Of a stretch of DNA of 64,000 nt, positions 52,367 through 61,290 are shown piece by piece. A program made the position numbers and the translations under genes. The first letter of the stretch is position 1. Each line of letters starts with the position of its first letter. The stretch spans positions 186,001-250,000 of the forward strand of contig NZ_JADJTF010000001.1 of NCBI RefSeq assembly GCF_016711335.1, read 5' to 3'. The notes under the pieces were generated by a model that was given only the letters and a program-made list of their open reading frames with translations, did no database searches and had not been told where the DNA came from. This stretch comes from Thiofilum sp. (GTDB lineage: Bacteria; Pseudomonadota; Gammaproteobacteria; Thiotrichales; Thiotrichaceae).

Positions 52367-54574
52367 ATGAAACTACATGACCCTAATTTTCAAAATGAAG
52401 CGGAAAAATACGAAAAACCTATTCCTAGCCGTGACTTAATTCTTAATATCCTTCAAGAAAGCACCAAACCTTTAGAGTTTCAACCCTTAGCTGAAGCCTT
52501 AGGACTCAAAGATGATGAGGATGTGGAAGCGCTTAAAAAGCGTCTTCGTGCAATGGAGCGCGATGGACAATTGCTCTTTAATCGCCGCAAACAGTACCTG
52601 CCTGTTAATCGCGCTGACCTGATTGCGGGGCGGGTAATTGGTCACCCTGATGGCTTTGGTTTTCTCCAACCGGATGATGGTTCACCGGATCTATTCCTGC
52701 ATGCTAAGCAAATGAATATGCTGCTACATGGCGACCGTATTTTAGCTAGTGTACGCGGGCTTGACCCCAAGGGACGGCGTGAAGGAGCGGTGGTAGAGAT
52801 TTTAGAGCGTGGCACTGAACAAGTGGTCGGACGCCTATTCAATGAGCGTGGTTTGCATTATGTTATCCCCGATAACTCACGCATTGCGCATAATATTATT
52901 ATTCCTCCCGATGCGTTGGGAGAGGCACGAGAAGGGCAAATAGTCGTTGCCGCGATTATTGAGCAACCGACCAAACGCTCTGGCCCTTTAGGTAAAATTG
53001 TCGAAATTCTCGGTGATCATATGGCTCCGGGGATGGAAATTGATATAGCCATTCGTAGCCATGAAATCCCCTTTGAATGGCCTCAAGCGGTGATTGAACG
53101 TGCCGATCAATTTGGTTATGAAGTCCCTAGTGATGCCAAGCAAGGTCGCCTTGATCTGACCCAAATGGCGCTAGTCACAATCGATGGTGAAGATGCGAAA
53201 GACTTTGACGATGCGGTGTATTGTGAGCGCGAAGGCATGGGCTGGCGCTTATGGGTAGCCATTGCCGATGTCGCCTATTATGTGCGTAATGATAAAGCGC
53301 TGGATAAGGAAGCACGTTTAAGAGGCACTTCCGTTTATTTTCCGGGCAAAGTCATTCCGATGTTGCCGGAGATTTTATCTAATGGTTTGTGCTCTTTAAA
53401 TCCCAATGTGGATCGTCTGTGCATGGTGTGTGAGATGCATGTGGATGAAAATGGTGCTATATCCGACTACCGTTTTCATGAAGCGGTGATGCACTCTAAA
53501 GCACGTTTGACCTACACCAAAATGGCAAAAATAGTGGTTGATAGAGACCCTATTATGCGCTCTGAGTACTCTGCTCTACTCAATCCCTTGGATGAGCTAT
53601 ATAACCTCTATCAAGTACTACGTGAAGCGCGTGAAGAACGCGGTGCAATTGATTTTGAAAGTACTGAAACCAAAATTATTTTTAGTGCGGATCGTAAGAT
53701 TGAATCGATTGTGCCTATGGAGCGCAATGATGCCCACAAGCTAATTGAAGAATGCATGATTGCAGCGAATGTGTGTGCCGCGCAATTTTTGGTAGAACAT
53801 AAAATCCCTGCTCTGCACCGTATTCATGATAAGCCCGATACTGAGCGTTTAAGCAATGTCCGTGAGTTTTTAAATGGCGTGGGTTTATCATTAGGAGGGG
53901 GAGATGAACCTGAACCTGCCGATTACGCTAAAGTGATGGATCTGATTCAAGAGCGCCCTGATCGGCATGTGATTCAAACGGTGCTACTGCGCTCACTCTC
54001 TCAAGCCCGCTACAGCCCCGAAACTATCGGTCATTTTGGCTTAGCACAAAGTCATTATGCACACTTCACCTCACCTATTCGTCGTTACCCAGACCTCTTA
54101 GTCCATCGAGCGATTCGCCATATATTACGTGGGGGGGTTGCCGAAAACTATCCTTATGATTTTGCCTCCATGTTAGCGCTGGGTGAACATTGTTCTATGA
54201 CTGAGCGTCGCGCTGATGATGCCACCCGTGATGTAATTGCATGGCTCAAAACGGAGTATATGCAGGAGCGGGTGGGCGAAGTATTTGAGGGTGTGATTGC
54301 AACCGTGACAGGGTTTGGGTTATTTGTGGCCTTGAATGATATTTATGTGGAAGGCTTAGTTCACGTCACTGCTTTAACCAGTGACTACTATCGTTTTGAC
54401 CCGATACGTCATCGCCTAACAGGGGAAAATTCTGGGCGTAAATATGGCTTAGGCGATCCCATTACAGTACAGGTGGCACGGGTTGATTTAGACGAGCGCA
54501 AAATTGACTTTGTACTCCCTGAAGGACAGGATAGTGCATCCTCGAAAAAGTCACGTAAAAAGAAAAAATCGTAA
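52367..54574 (+). CDS. rnr: Ribonuclease R
   Basis: A 735-residue 3'-5' exoribonuclease of the RNB family. The N-terminal winged-helix segment (SRDLILNILQESTKPLEFQP) is followed by two cold-shock domains (RVIGHPDGFGFLQPDDGSPD). The catalytic RNB domain has TIDGEDAKDFDDAVYCE near residue 275 (metal-binding Asp cluster), and HFTSPIRRYPDLLVHRAIRH near 568. The C-terminal S1 domain (GEVFEGVIATVTGFGLFVAL) precedes a Lys-rich tail. It degrades structured RNA and takes part in rRNA and tmRNA quality control. It overlaps rlmB by one base. Confidence 0.97.
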   Translation: MKLHDPNFQNEAEKYEKPIPSRDLILNILQESTKPLEFQPLAEALGLKDDEDVEALKKRLRAMERDGQLLFNRRKQYLPVNRADLIAGRVIGHPDGFGFLQPDDGSPDLFLHAKQMNMLLHGDRILASVRGLDPKGRREGAVVEILERGTEQVVGRLFNERGLHYVIPDNSRIAHNIIIPPDALGEAREGQIVVAAIIEQPTKRSGPLGKIVEILGDHMAPGMEIDIAIRSHEIPFEWPQAVIERADQFGYEVPSDAKQGRLDLTQMALVTIDGEDAKDFDDAVYCEREGMGWRLWVAIADVAYYVRNDKALDKEARLRGTSVYFPGKVIPMLPEILSNGLCSLNPNVDRLCMVCEMHVDENGAISDYRFHEAVMHSKARLTYTKMAKIVVDRDPIMRSEYSALLNPLDELYNLYQVLREAREERGAIDFESTETKIIFSADRKIESIVPMERNDAHKLIEECMIAANVCAAQFLVEHKIPALHRIHDKPDTERLSNVREFLNGVGLSLGGGDEPEPADYAKVMDLIQERPDRHVIQTVLLRSLSQARYSPETIGHFGLAQSHYAHFTSPIRRYPDLLVHRAIRHILRGGVAENYPYDFASMLALGEHCSMTERRADDATRDVIAWLKTEYMQERVGEVFEGVIATVTGFGLFVALNDIYVEGLVHVTALTSDYYRFDPIRHRLTGENSGRKYGLGDPITVQVARVDLDERKIDFVLPEGQDSASSKKSRKKKKS

Positions 54575-55320
54575 TGGCAAAATCTCTGATTTACGGCATT
54601 AACGCGGTCGAAAGTGCGTTAAATCATGATGCAGACAATCTAGTACGCGTGTGGATAGACAAACGCACTCGTAATGAGCGTATTCTCAAATTACAACCTT
54701 TGCTGAAAGCAGCGGGTATTAGTTGCGCACTCATTGACCCTAATAAATTGGATGAAATGGCAGGGCGTGATAATCGCCATCAAGGGGTTGTCGCTGAGTA
54801 CAAAAGTGCTAAAGAATACGACGAAAATGATCTATACGACTTACTTGATAAACTAGACGAGCCACCCTTTTTATTGATTCTCGATGGGGTAACTGATCCA
54901 CATAATTTAGGCGCGTGTTTACGTACTGCTGAGGGTGCAGGGGTGCATGCGGTCATTGCACCGCGTGATAATGCAGTAGGATTGACGCCCACCGTGCGCA
55001 AGGTTGCCTCTGGTGCTGCGGAGTTAGTACCTTTTATGAGTGTCACCAATTTGGCACGCACTATGAGTACATTACGCGAGCGCGGGATTTGGATTACGGG
55101 TACGAGCGATCAAGCGAGCAAGGGCTTATATGAAGCGGACTTAACTGGGGCAATGGCGCTAGTGATGGGCGCTGAAGGGCAAGGTATTCGGCGTTTGACT
55201 GAGGAAAACTGTGATTTTTTAATCAGTATTCCTATGCGCGGCAAAGTATCAAGCCTCAATGTGTCAGTCGCTACAGGCGTCTGTTTATATGAAGCATTGC
55301 GTCAACGTCGACCCGATTGA
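54574..55320 (+). CDS. rlmB: 23S rRNA (guanosine-2'-O-)-methyltransferase RlmB
   Basis: A 248-residue SPOUT (TrmH-type) methyltransferase. The N-terminal L30e-like substrate-binding domain is SLIYGINAVESALNHDADNL. The knotted domain carries LDGVTDPHNLGACLRTAEGA (motif 1), LVMGAEGQGI (motif 2) and ISIPMRGKVSSLNVSVATGV (motif 3). It methylates G2251 of 23S rRNA (E. coli numbering). The rnr-rlmB order, with a TAATG overlap, is conserved in gammaproteobacteria. Confidence 0.96.
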   Translation: MAKSLIYGINAVESALNHDADNLVRVWIDKRTRNERILKLQPLLKAAGISCALIDPNKLDEMAGRDNRHQGVVAEYKSAKEYDENDLYDLLDKLDEPPFLLILDGVTDPHNLGACLRTAEGAGVHAVIAPRDNAVGLTPTVRKVASGAAELVPFMSVTNLARTMSTLRERGIWITGTSDQASKGLYEADLTGAMALVMGAEGQGIRRLTEENCDFLISIPMRGKVSSLNVSVATGVCLYEALRQRRPD

Positions 55321-55329
55321 TAAAAATCC

Positions 55330-55398
55330 GTAGGGATAGACCTATGTGTCTACCCTATTTGCCACTGCCATTGGGCAAACACATAGGTTTGCCCCTAC
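55330..55398. repeat. MITE/REP-like inverted repeat, two 26-bp arms
   Basis: Arm 1 (55,330-55,355) begins GTAGGGATAGACCTATGTGT and arm 2 (55,373-55,398), read on the reverse strand, begins GTAGGGGCAAACCTATGTGT; they align without gaps and differ at about six positions. Each arm is itself a hairpin (GGGCAAAC/GTTTGCCC in arm 2). A 17-bp spacer separates them. It lies between rlmB and the mutarotase-like gene and looks like a dispersed intergenic element; it may also act as a terminator for rnr-rlmB. Confidence 0.6.
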
Positions 55399-55434
55399 CT
55401 ATACTCTTATTTACCACCGCTAGCAGAACTTACT

Positions 55435-56250
55435 ATGTACCCACTCACTAATCACCAATTAACCATCGATATTTTAGACCCTATTGCGGATCAAGCTCGC
55501 TTTGGTGTGCGCTATTGTACGGGGGGCTATATCTATCAAGTGACTGATCATCAGCAGGGCGCATTGCTATCAGGGCCTACCTATCCTGATAGTTTTAATT
55601 GGTTTGATGGTCAAGGGATTCCCGATGCGTTTAATTGGTCGCCACTGCGTCAATCCAATGGCTCGGATAGTGAGGTGTGTATTATTGGAATTGGGCGCTG
55701 TGATTTAACCACTAAGCAAGTACTGGAATTTTGCCAATGGGATATTGAGGCAAGTCGCTCTGCCATTCAGATGAGTACGCATCAAACTTTTGCTGAGTTT
55801 GATTTTACCTTGCAACGTACTGTTAGCTTGATGGAGCGTACTGTGCGTTCGCATACTACTATCACGAATCAGGGGAATACCTTTATTCCTATGGCATGGT
55901 TCCCCCATCCGTTTTATCCGCAAACTAAAACCGATGAGTTATGCCGCCTCAGTATTCCGGTATCGATGCCAGAGAATGATGGGTACTTTATCGCAGAAAA
56001 TGGTTTTATCACGCGCAAAAACTGGCCTGAGCAAGCAGGGTTTTATCAAGCCTTAGATCAACAAGCACACAGCCCTCTGACCATTACCCAACGCCATCCT
56101 GTACTAGGTATGGTGAGTGCAACGTGTAGTTATGTGCCTACCTTTTTCCCGATTTGGGGCAATCAACATACCTTTTCATGGGAACCGTTTTTCGAGCGTT
56201 TGATTGCACCCAAGCAGAGTTTGAGTTGGTGGATTGATTATGATTTTTGA
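55435..56250 (+). CDS. Galactose mutarotase-like fold protein
   Basis: A 271-residue all-beta protein. It contains short motifs of the aldose-1-epimerase-like superfamily, including FGVRYCTGGYIYQVTDHQQG early, RTVSLMERTVRSHTTITNQG mid-protein (the strand-rich carbohydrate-facing core) and PMAWFPHPFYP with a central His. No signal peptide, so it is cytoplasmic. The substrate is unknown; plausible roles are mutarotation of a free sugar or sugar-phosphate binding. It stands alone behind the 55,330-55,398 inverted repeat. Confidence 0.65.
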   Translation: MYPLTNHQLTIDILDPIADQARFGVRYCTGGYIYQVTDHQQGALLSGPTYPDSFNWFDGQGIPDAFNWSPLRQSNGSDSEVCIIGIGRCDLTTKQVLEFCQWDIEASRSAIQMSTHQTFAEFDFTLQRTVSLMERTVRSHTTITNQGNTFIPMAWFPHPFYPQTKTDELCRLSIPVSMPENDGYFIAENGFITRKNWPEQAGFYQALDQQAHSPLTITQRHPVLGMVSATCSYVPTFFPIWGNQHTFSWEPFFERLIAPKQSLSWWIDYDF

Positions 56251-56307
56251 GTACTAGCCAGTGGGTGAGTAAGCGTACTAGGTACGACTTACTCATAACG
56301 CGAGAGA

Positions 56308-57285
56308 TTAATTCAATAGAGCGGCTTTAAGCGTTTGTATTTCGTCTTCAGTCAGCCCTGTTAGCTCGGCAATTTCAGCCACTTCAAAAGCACCTTTGCT
56401 AATCAACTTTCTAGCCATTTCAGTGGCTTTGAGTTGAGCACCTTTTTCAAAACCTTGTTTCAGACCTTTTTCAAGCCCCTGCTCAAGCCCTTGCTCAAGC
56501 CCTTGCTCAAGCCCTTGCTCAAGCCCTTGCTCAAGCCCTTGCTCAAGCCCTTGCTCAAGTCCTTTCTCTAGCCCTTGCTCTAACCCCAATTCACGTCCTT
56601 GTTCCAGTCCAGCTTGCAGCCCCCAGCGATAGGTAGAAAAACGAGTGACATCGACTTGCGTTAACATATGTTTGGCCTCGTCTAGTTGTGTTTGTAAATC
56701 ACGGTTGTCCGCGAGAGTTTCTAACATTTCGTAGTAGTTACGAAATTGGGCTTCATTATCGCCGGTGAGTTCTTTTAAGCGCTTGACAATGTAGTTGACG
56801 ACTTCTTGTGTAGGTCGCGCTTTGAAGTCACATAAAATAGCGAGTACTAAAGCCTCCGGTGTGTCTTGAGCTAATAATAAACTGCAATCCACTGTGTGCA
56901 TATCTAATACCCGATAACGGTAGTGAAAATCGGGCAGTACCAACTCAGTGGGCATAGACAGTCGAGCTTTGCCGATGTAGACCAAATACTGATAGATGGG
57001 TTCGTTGGGATGTAGGAGTAATATGTCACTGACATAACGCAACATGCGTACAGGCATGCTCATGTCGTTGGCGTTTTGGATTTCAACGTGCAGGATGAAT
57101 TGCTCGCCTGTTCCACGCTTGCGCATCCGCGCTACCATATCGGCACGACGTACTTCGATGCGTTGTTGCTCGGTTTGGAGTAGTTCTACCGAATCATGCT
57201 CTACATCGAGATGGAGCAGGATATTGGCAATGTCGGCGGCGAGGTGTTGCAGTACGTCTTTGCTTACAATGTCTTTTTCAGCCAT
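56308..57285 (-). CDS. Rpn-family (PD-(D/E)XK) putative transposase/nuclease with GLEQ repeats
   Basis: A 325-residue protein. Residues 1-~200 resemble the Rpn/YhgA-like or DUF4351-linked nuclease group: a catalytic-type pattern RRADMVARMRKRGTGEQFIL with HVEIQNANDMSMPVRMLRYV near residues 47-85 (the D and ExQ positions of PD-(D/E)XK). Residues ~225-282 are a run of GLEQ/GLEKG tetrapeptides, predicted to be one long charged helix. The C-terminus (AFEVAEIAELTGLTEDEIQT) is the short helical motif often ending this family. The role may be recombination-promoting DNA cleavage; that is family knowledge, not shown here. Confidence 0.75.
   Translation of the reverse strand: MAEKDIVSKDVLQHLAADIANILLHLDVEHDSVELLQTEQQRIEVRRADMVARMRKRGTGEQFILHVEIQNANDMSMPVRMLRYVSDILLLHPNEPIYQYLVYIGKARLSMPTELVLPDFHYRYRVLDMHTVDCSLLLAQDTPEALVLAILCDFKARPTQEVVNYIVKRLKELTGDNEAQFRNYYEMLETLADNRDLQTQLDEAKHMLTQVDVTRFSTYRWGLQAGLEQGRELGLEQGLEKGLEQGLEQGLEQGLEQGLEQGLEQGLEQGLEKGLKQGFEKGAQLKATEMARKLISKGAFEVAEIAELTGLTEDEIQTLKAALLN
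56471..56578 (-). repeat. 12-bp tandem repeat (nine units) within the Rpn-like gene
   Basis: On the plus strand the unit TCAAGCCCTTGC occurs six times without change (56,483-56,554), with one variant unit before and two after. Each unit encodes GLEQ in frame, so gain or loss of units changes helix length by four residues without frameshift. The near-perfect identity at the DNA level points to recent expansion. Confidence 0.93.
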
Positions 57286-57398
57286 AGCTTGAATGTCATA
57301 GTGAGGTTGAATTCATTATAGCACTGGTCATTAGGTTGGCTGCATCTTCTTAACACTAGCTCTACCCCAACAATCACCATCTCCCTTACTCCCTTCAC

Positions 57399-57415
57399 CG
57401 CTTGCGGGGGAAGCG
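57399..57415. repeat. GC-rich hairpin in intergenic repeat-like sequence
   Basis: CGCTT, loop GCGGGGG, AAGCG lies in a G- and C-rich stretch (about 57,380-57,437) between the Rpn-like gene and the FGE-domain gene. The composition differs from the surroundings and resembles dispersed intergenic repeats of other bacteria; no other copy is in this window. Confidence 0.35.
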
Positions 57416-58515
57416 CTGGGGATGGGGGCTTTTTACGATGGCACTTAACCTGCGGCAACCCGGAAGCCTACACTGTTGTAACGGTTCGTAGGCCCGAAGC
57501 GGCTGCGATACGCTGAGCGCAAGTCCTGCGGGATGTCGAACCATGAACCACCACGCAACACACGCAGAGAGCAGTTAGTACTAGCTACTACTGTGCTATC
57601 ACTAGGAGCACTAGCATAGTTAGCATAGCAGTCTGCTACCCACTCCCATACATTGCCATGCATGTTATGTAGTCCATAGCTATTAGCAGCATAGCTAACT
57701 ACGGGCGCTGTATACTGATAGCTGTCACCACATTGATCGCCATAGCAGTTAGCTCTGTTCTTACCTATGCTACTGCCCCATGAGTAGGCAGTATTACCAC
57801 CTGCTCGTGCGGCATACTCCCACTCCGCTTCACTGGGTAAACGATAGCGCTTACCAGTTTGCTGACTGAGCCAGCGCACATAAGCCTGTGCATCGTTCCA
57901 ACTCACCCCAACTATGGGATAATTAGCACCGCGCAAAGCACTACCCATTGTCGCATAACCGCTAGGAGCATTAGGACTATCCCACTCTGGTTTATTACAT
58001 CCTCCTGCCTGCACACATGCCATATACTGCGCCACTGTTACTTCCGTTTTGCCCATCTGAAAGGCATTCACTCGCACCTGACGCGCTGGTTTTTCATTAG
58101 TCTCACAATCACCCTCTACAACATCATCCCGTCCCGCCACACACCCCATCGTAAACGTCCCCGCTGGAATATTTACCATCTGTGGCTCAATCACCCTAGC
58201 CTGTGCAGGTGCTGCTGTCGGACGTACCACTGGCGGTGGCGTAGGTGCTGGTGTCGGACGCTCTACTGGCGGCGGGGCTGGCACAGGTGCTGCAACTCTC
58301 TGCCCTACCTGCCCCAACACAAACACCCCAAAACTCCCCGACCACGCATGAGCATAAGGCAACTGCGTCTTTTGCAAATGCTGCAACGTCCACTGCGCCG
58401 TCTCCTCCTGCACATACTGCGTCAAACTTTCAAAGCTAATCGCCCCATCCGCTTCCACCGCCTGCCCCCGTAGACCCTGCACCAAAAAGTGAGTAAACAC
58501 CCCGCGCCCCAATTG

Positions 58516-59870
58516 CATAAGTATCTACACATTTTTATGCATTACCGAACGGAGGGTCTGGGAGAGGGTTTGAATCTCTGCGGGTGAATACGAGTCCAGT
58601 AGCTGGACTAACGCCAGAAAAGTTTCTAACCCAGCTAATAAGGCTGGGTAAGTAAAGGTGACCTTAGAACGCATCTGTCGACCACTCAAGCGAATCAACA
58701 ACTGCCGAAGTTGCTGTACTTCCGGTTGAGGACTCACGGCAATCGCCCAGACGGTGACACAGGCCATACTCGTGACCAAAAGCCGTTTCGCGACGGCTAG
58801 TGCAGACTCCTGTTGCCACGCTTCGAGTTGATGTCCGGCGGATTTGAGTAGTTTAAAGAAACTCTCAATCTGCCAACGCCAGTAGTACCACAAGACCAGT
58901 GTGTCGGCGGTGGGGGCTGTGAGGGTAGTGAGCAATAACCACTGAGCGATCATGTCCCCTTGTTCATTGAAGAGGCGACTGACCACCAAGCGTGCCATCA
59001 CCGGCTCCCCCGCGACCGAGGGTTGGACCTGCTTTTTACAGCTCGGTTTAGACCGACGGGTTACACTCACCGGTATTTCGCCCACGTATTGTTCATGGGG
59101 TTTACCCTGAACCTGTACGGTTCTGGCTCGATGGTAGGTGAGCTGCTCTGCTAGGGTTTTACTGGCTAGAGCCGACCCTTGATAGGTCAACTGCGGGTTG
59201 TCCCGAATACGAACCAACCACTGAATCCCGGATGACTGCCAACGACGGTAATGACCCACCGAATCCCCTTCGCGATCCATCAGATGAACCAAGGGACGGG
59301 AAAACCCTAAGCCCTCCAGATGCTCCATCGCACGGCTCACCTCATCCAAATGCGTACGAGGCGTTAACACCTCCTCCTCATACTGGTACCTGACGACCCA
59401 CTCCACTCACTAGGCATTGCGCTACCGGGGCAATCGGTTCACCGGTTTGATCACTGATGACTAAACTACTTTGTAAATCATAGCCTTGATCGCTGGCATG
59501 CGTAATCGCATAACGATCTGCCTTATTCGCATGACGATACGCTAACCGCGACCAATCGTGGATACACAACGCATACGAACCACAGCGCTCCGTAATGCCC
59601 TCATGAGCCGCTGCCGTTAACGGCGCTTGCAGCACTGACAAACTCACCACCGGATTCGCATAAAAACGCCACGCCGCTTGTGTGTGGGCAAAACTGCTCA
59701 CCCCATCGTTCAAGGCTTTCATACCTGCACTCAGCGGCTCACTGACCTTCATGTAACTCTGAACCATGCGTTCATAACGCAAACTCAGGCGGGCATCCAC
59801 ACCCGCTAACTTTTTTTATATCCATACCGTTATCTTCTCATCATCACTTCAACTTGTGTAGATACTTATG
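58516..59870 (-). mobile_element. IS4-like insertion sequence (1355 bp), distinct from the 25.6/45.2 kb pair
   Basis: It has perfect 16-bp terminal inverted repeats CATAAGTATCTACACA and a 9-bp target duplication CCCCAATTG (58,507-58,515 and 59,871-59,879), placed exactly within the caspase-FGE reading frame. Ends and 9-bp duplication resemble the IS10/IS50 branch of IS4. It carries one transposase gene with a frame break. Confidence 0.93.
58525..59800 (-). pseudogene. IS4-family (Tn5/IS50-like) transposase, frameshifted
   Basis: The N-terminal part (59,378-59,800, 140 residues) has the first catalytic Asp in ALCIHDWSRLAYRHANKADR. The C-terminal part (58,525-59,406) has the second Asp in LVHLMDREGDSVGHYRRW and the Glu in YYWRWQIESFFKLLKSAG, a YREK-type signature. 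The two frames overlap by 29 bases around 59,378-59,406, where the first ends CLVSGVGRQVPV and the second begins EWVVRYQYEEEV. A one-base shift of frame is needed to join them. All catalytic residues are present, so a single indel, or a +1 recoding event, is the only defect. Confidence 0.85.
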
Positions 59871-60735
59871 CCCCAATTGCGGCGTTTCATAACTCAGCTC
59901 CCCCGGCTTGGTCGCATACAGAGCCTTAATCCCCTCACTGTGTTGACGTAAAAAACTCGGCTGCGCCACACTCTTACCTACAAAAGGATTATTTCGACAT
60001 GCATCCACAAACATCACCGCTCGCTTAACATGCGTTTGACGAATCGCTTGCTCCACCTCGTCTAAGCGCAAAGCTGACCCTTGTAAATGAGTGGATACCG
60101 TACCATAAGAGGCTAAATAATTATTCTGCCCCTCAGCAAACCCATGACCTGAAAAGAAAAATAATAACGTGCCATCACTAATACTCACTGCCTTACCTGC
60201 TTGCTCAATCGCATCCAAGACATCGGCACGAGTCGCCTGCTGGTTGGTTAAAAGCTGAACGTTATAGCCTAATTGCCTTAAAGTTTTTGCCATTTCCTGT
60301 GCATCATCAGCCGCGTAATCTAATGGTCTTAAACCACTACGTAGACTATAAGCTTCTACCCCTACTACCACCGCGACTTTACCCGCACTGACAAACTGTT
60401 CGGCTGCCTGCCTTAAATTCACATTACGGCTAGTATCGGCACACAGTCCCCCACTCCACACCACTAGCCCTATGACTACACCTAAGCTGAGCTTTTTAAA
60501 CATCACCAACACCCCTGCCACGCATCAGCCCCATCGCCAACACATTGATAATAAAAGATGCCTAGGATGTTAATATAAGGTTAGAAAATACTCTACCCTG
60601 AACCTTGCCTTAAATCAGGTTAAAACTGGAGCCAAACTGTAAGTGGTTCCAACCTCAAAGACTGCTAAAAACGGAGCTTGAGCTAGACCACTACACACGC
60701 TATGTTAATAAGCCATTGAGTGTGAGGGCTGGGCT

Positions 60736-61284
60736 ATGAGTGGGAACCTAAGGGCATTTCTGAGTGAATTATGGGATAAAGTGAAACGCTCTTGGCGCTC
60801 ACTAAGCATCATGGGGATTTTAGGTGCGATAGCGCTGATCGTGGGACTAGCTTTAGACGTACCCGATTTTATAGAGCGTTATTTCAATAACCCCCCAATT
60901 CTTGATCTTACCTACACCGCCGATGGGCAAGTCAATGTTAGAGATCGTATTACCATCACCTATCAAGCTACTGATACAGGTTATCTTAGTCTCTGGAGCA
61001 TCGACCCACAGCAACAAGTTAGCCAACTTTTGCCCCTTACCAATGATGCTAGCCTTATACTTAACAAAAATTTGGCTTCTAAAGAATTAGACTTAAAAGC
61101 TGGTAACAACAGCGGTACGCATCAATTAGTGCTGCTTTGGACACCCGATACTCCTGAACATCTCAGTCGCCGCGAATATTCCCAACAAGCTGATTTTGAG
61201 GCAGAACTACAAGCCCTAGAAGCACGCGAATCAGTGGTTAAAAAGCGCTTAGATATTCCTGTCTACCCCAAAGCTACTCAATAA
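60736..61284 (+). CDS. Membrane-anchored DUF4384-like protein
   Basis: A 182-residue protein with one membrane helix at about residues 24-42 (IMGILGAIALIVGLALDVPD). An extracytoplasmic beta-sandwich-like domain follows (LDLTYTADGQVNVRDRITIT, YQATDTGYLSLWSIDPQQQ, VSQLLPLTNDA). The order 'regulated need for a property, then LSLWSID plus a Q-L-L-P turn' is the DUF4384 pattern, commonly found near bacterial caspases. It is divergent from the caspase-FGE gene across a 232-bp gap and convergent with the next DUF4384-like gene. Confidence 0.68.
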   Translation: MSGNLRAFLSELWDKVKRSWRSLSIMGILGAIALIVGLALDVPDFIERYFNNPPILDLTYTADGQVNVRDRITITYQATDTGYLSLWSIDPQQQVSQLLPLTNDASLILNKNLASKELDLKAGNNSGTHQLVLLWTPDTPEHLSRREYSQQADFEAELQALEARESVVKKRLDIPVYPKATQ

Positions 61285-61290
61285 AGCTAT

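Larger units (their letters stand above)
57445..60503 (-). pseudogene. Secreted caspase-like protease fused to FGE-sulfatase domain, split by an IS
   Basis: The N-terminal part is 59,871-60,503 and the C-terminal part 57,445-58,515. Removing the IS and one copy of its 9-bp target repeat joins them in frame as ETPQLG-RGVFTHFLVQGLRG, the usual continuation of a peptidase C14 domain. The joined product would be about 560 residues. It has a signal peptide (MFKKLSLGVVIGLVVWSGGL; ATG at 60,503 preferred over 60,521), the catalytic His in LLFFFSGHGFAEGQNNYLAS and Cys in VMFVDACRNNPF, a Pro-rich linker (APVPAPPPVERPTPAPTPPP), then a formylglycine-generating-enzyme-like domain (MVNIPAGTFTMGC; VEVSWNDAQAYV-like VGVSWNDAQAYVRWL; LRVLRGGSWFD). 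It is likely periplasmic or surface-exposed; now inactivated. Confidence 0.88.

Noticed and set aside
56471..56578. Regularly repeated 12-bp units as a possible CRISPR array.
   Set aside because: There are no spacers; units are contiguous and in frame with the Rpn-like coding sequence.
57295..57458. Short reverse reading frame between the Rpn-like and FGE-domain genes.
   Set aside because: It is composed of the GC-rich intergenic hairpin region and lacks a ribosome-binding site or any recognisable motif.
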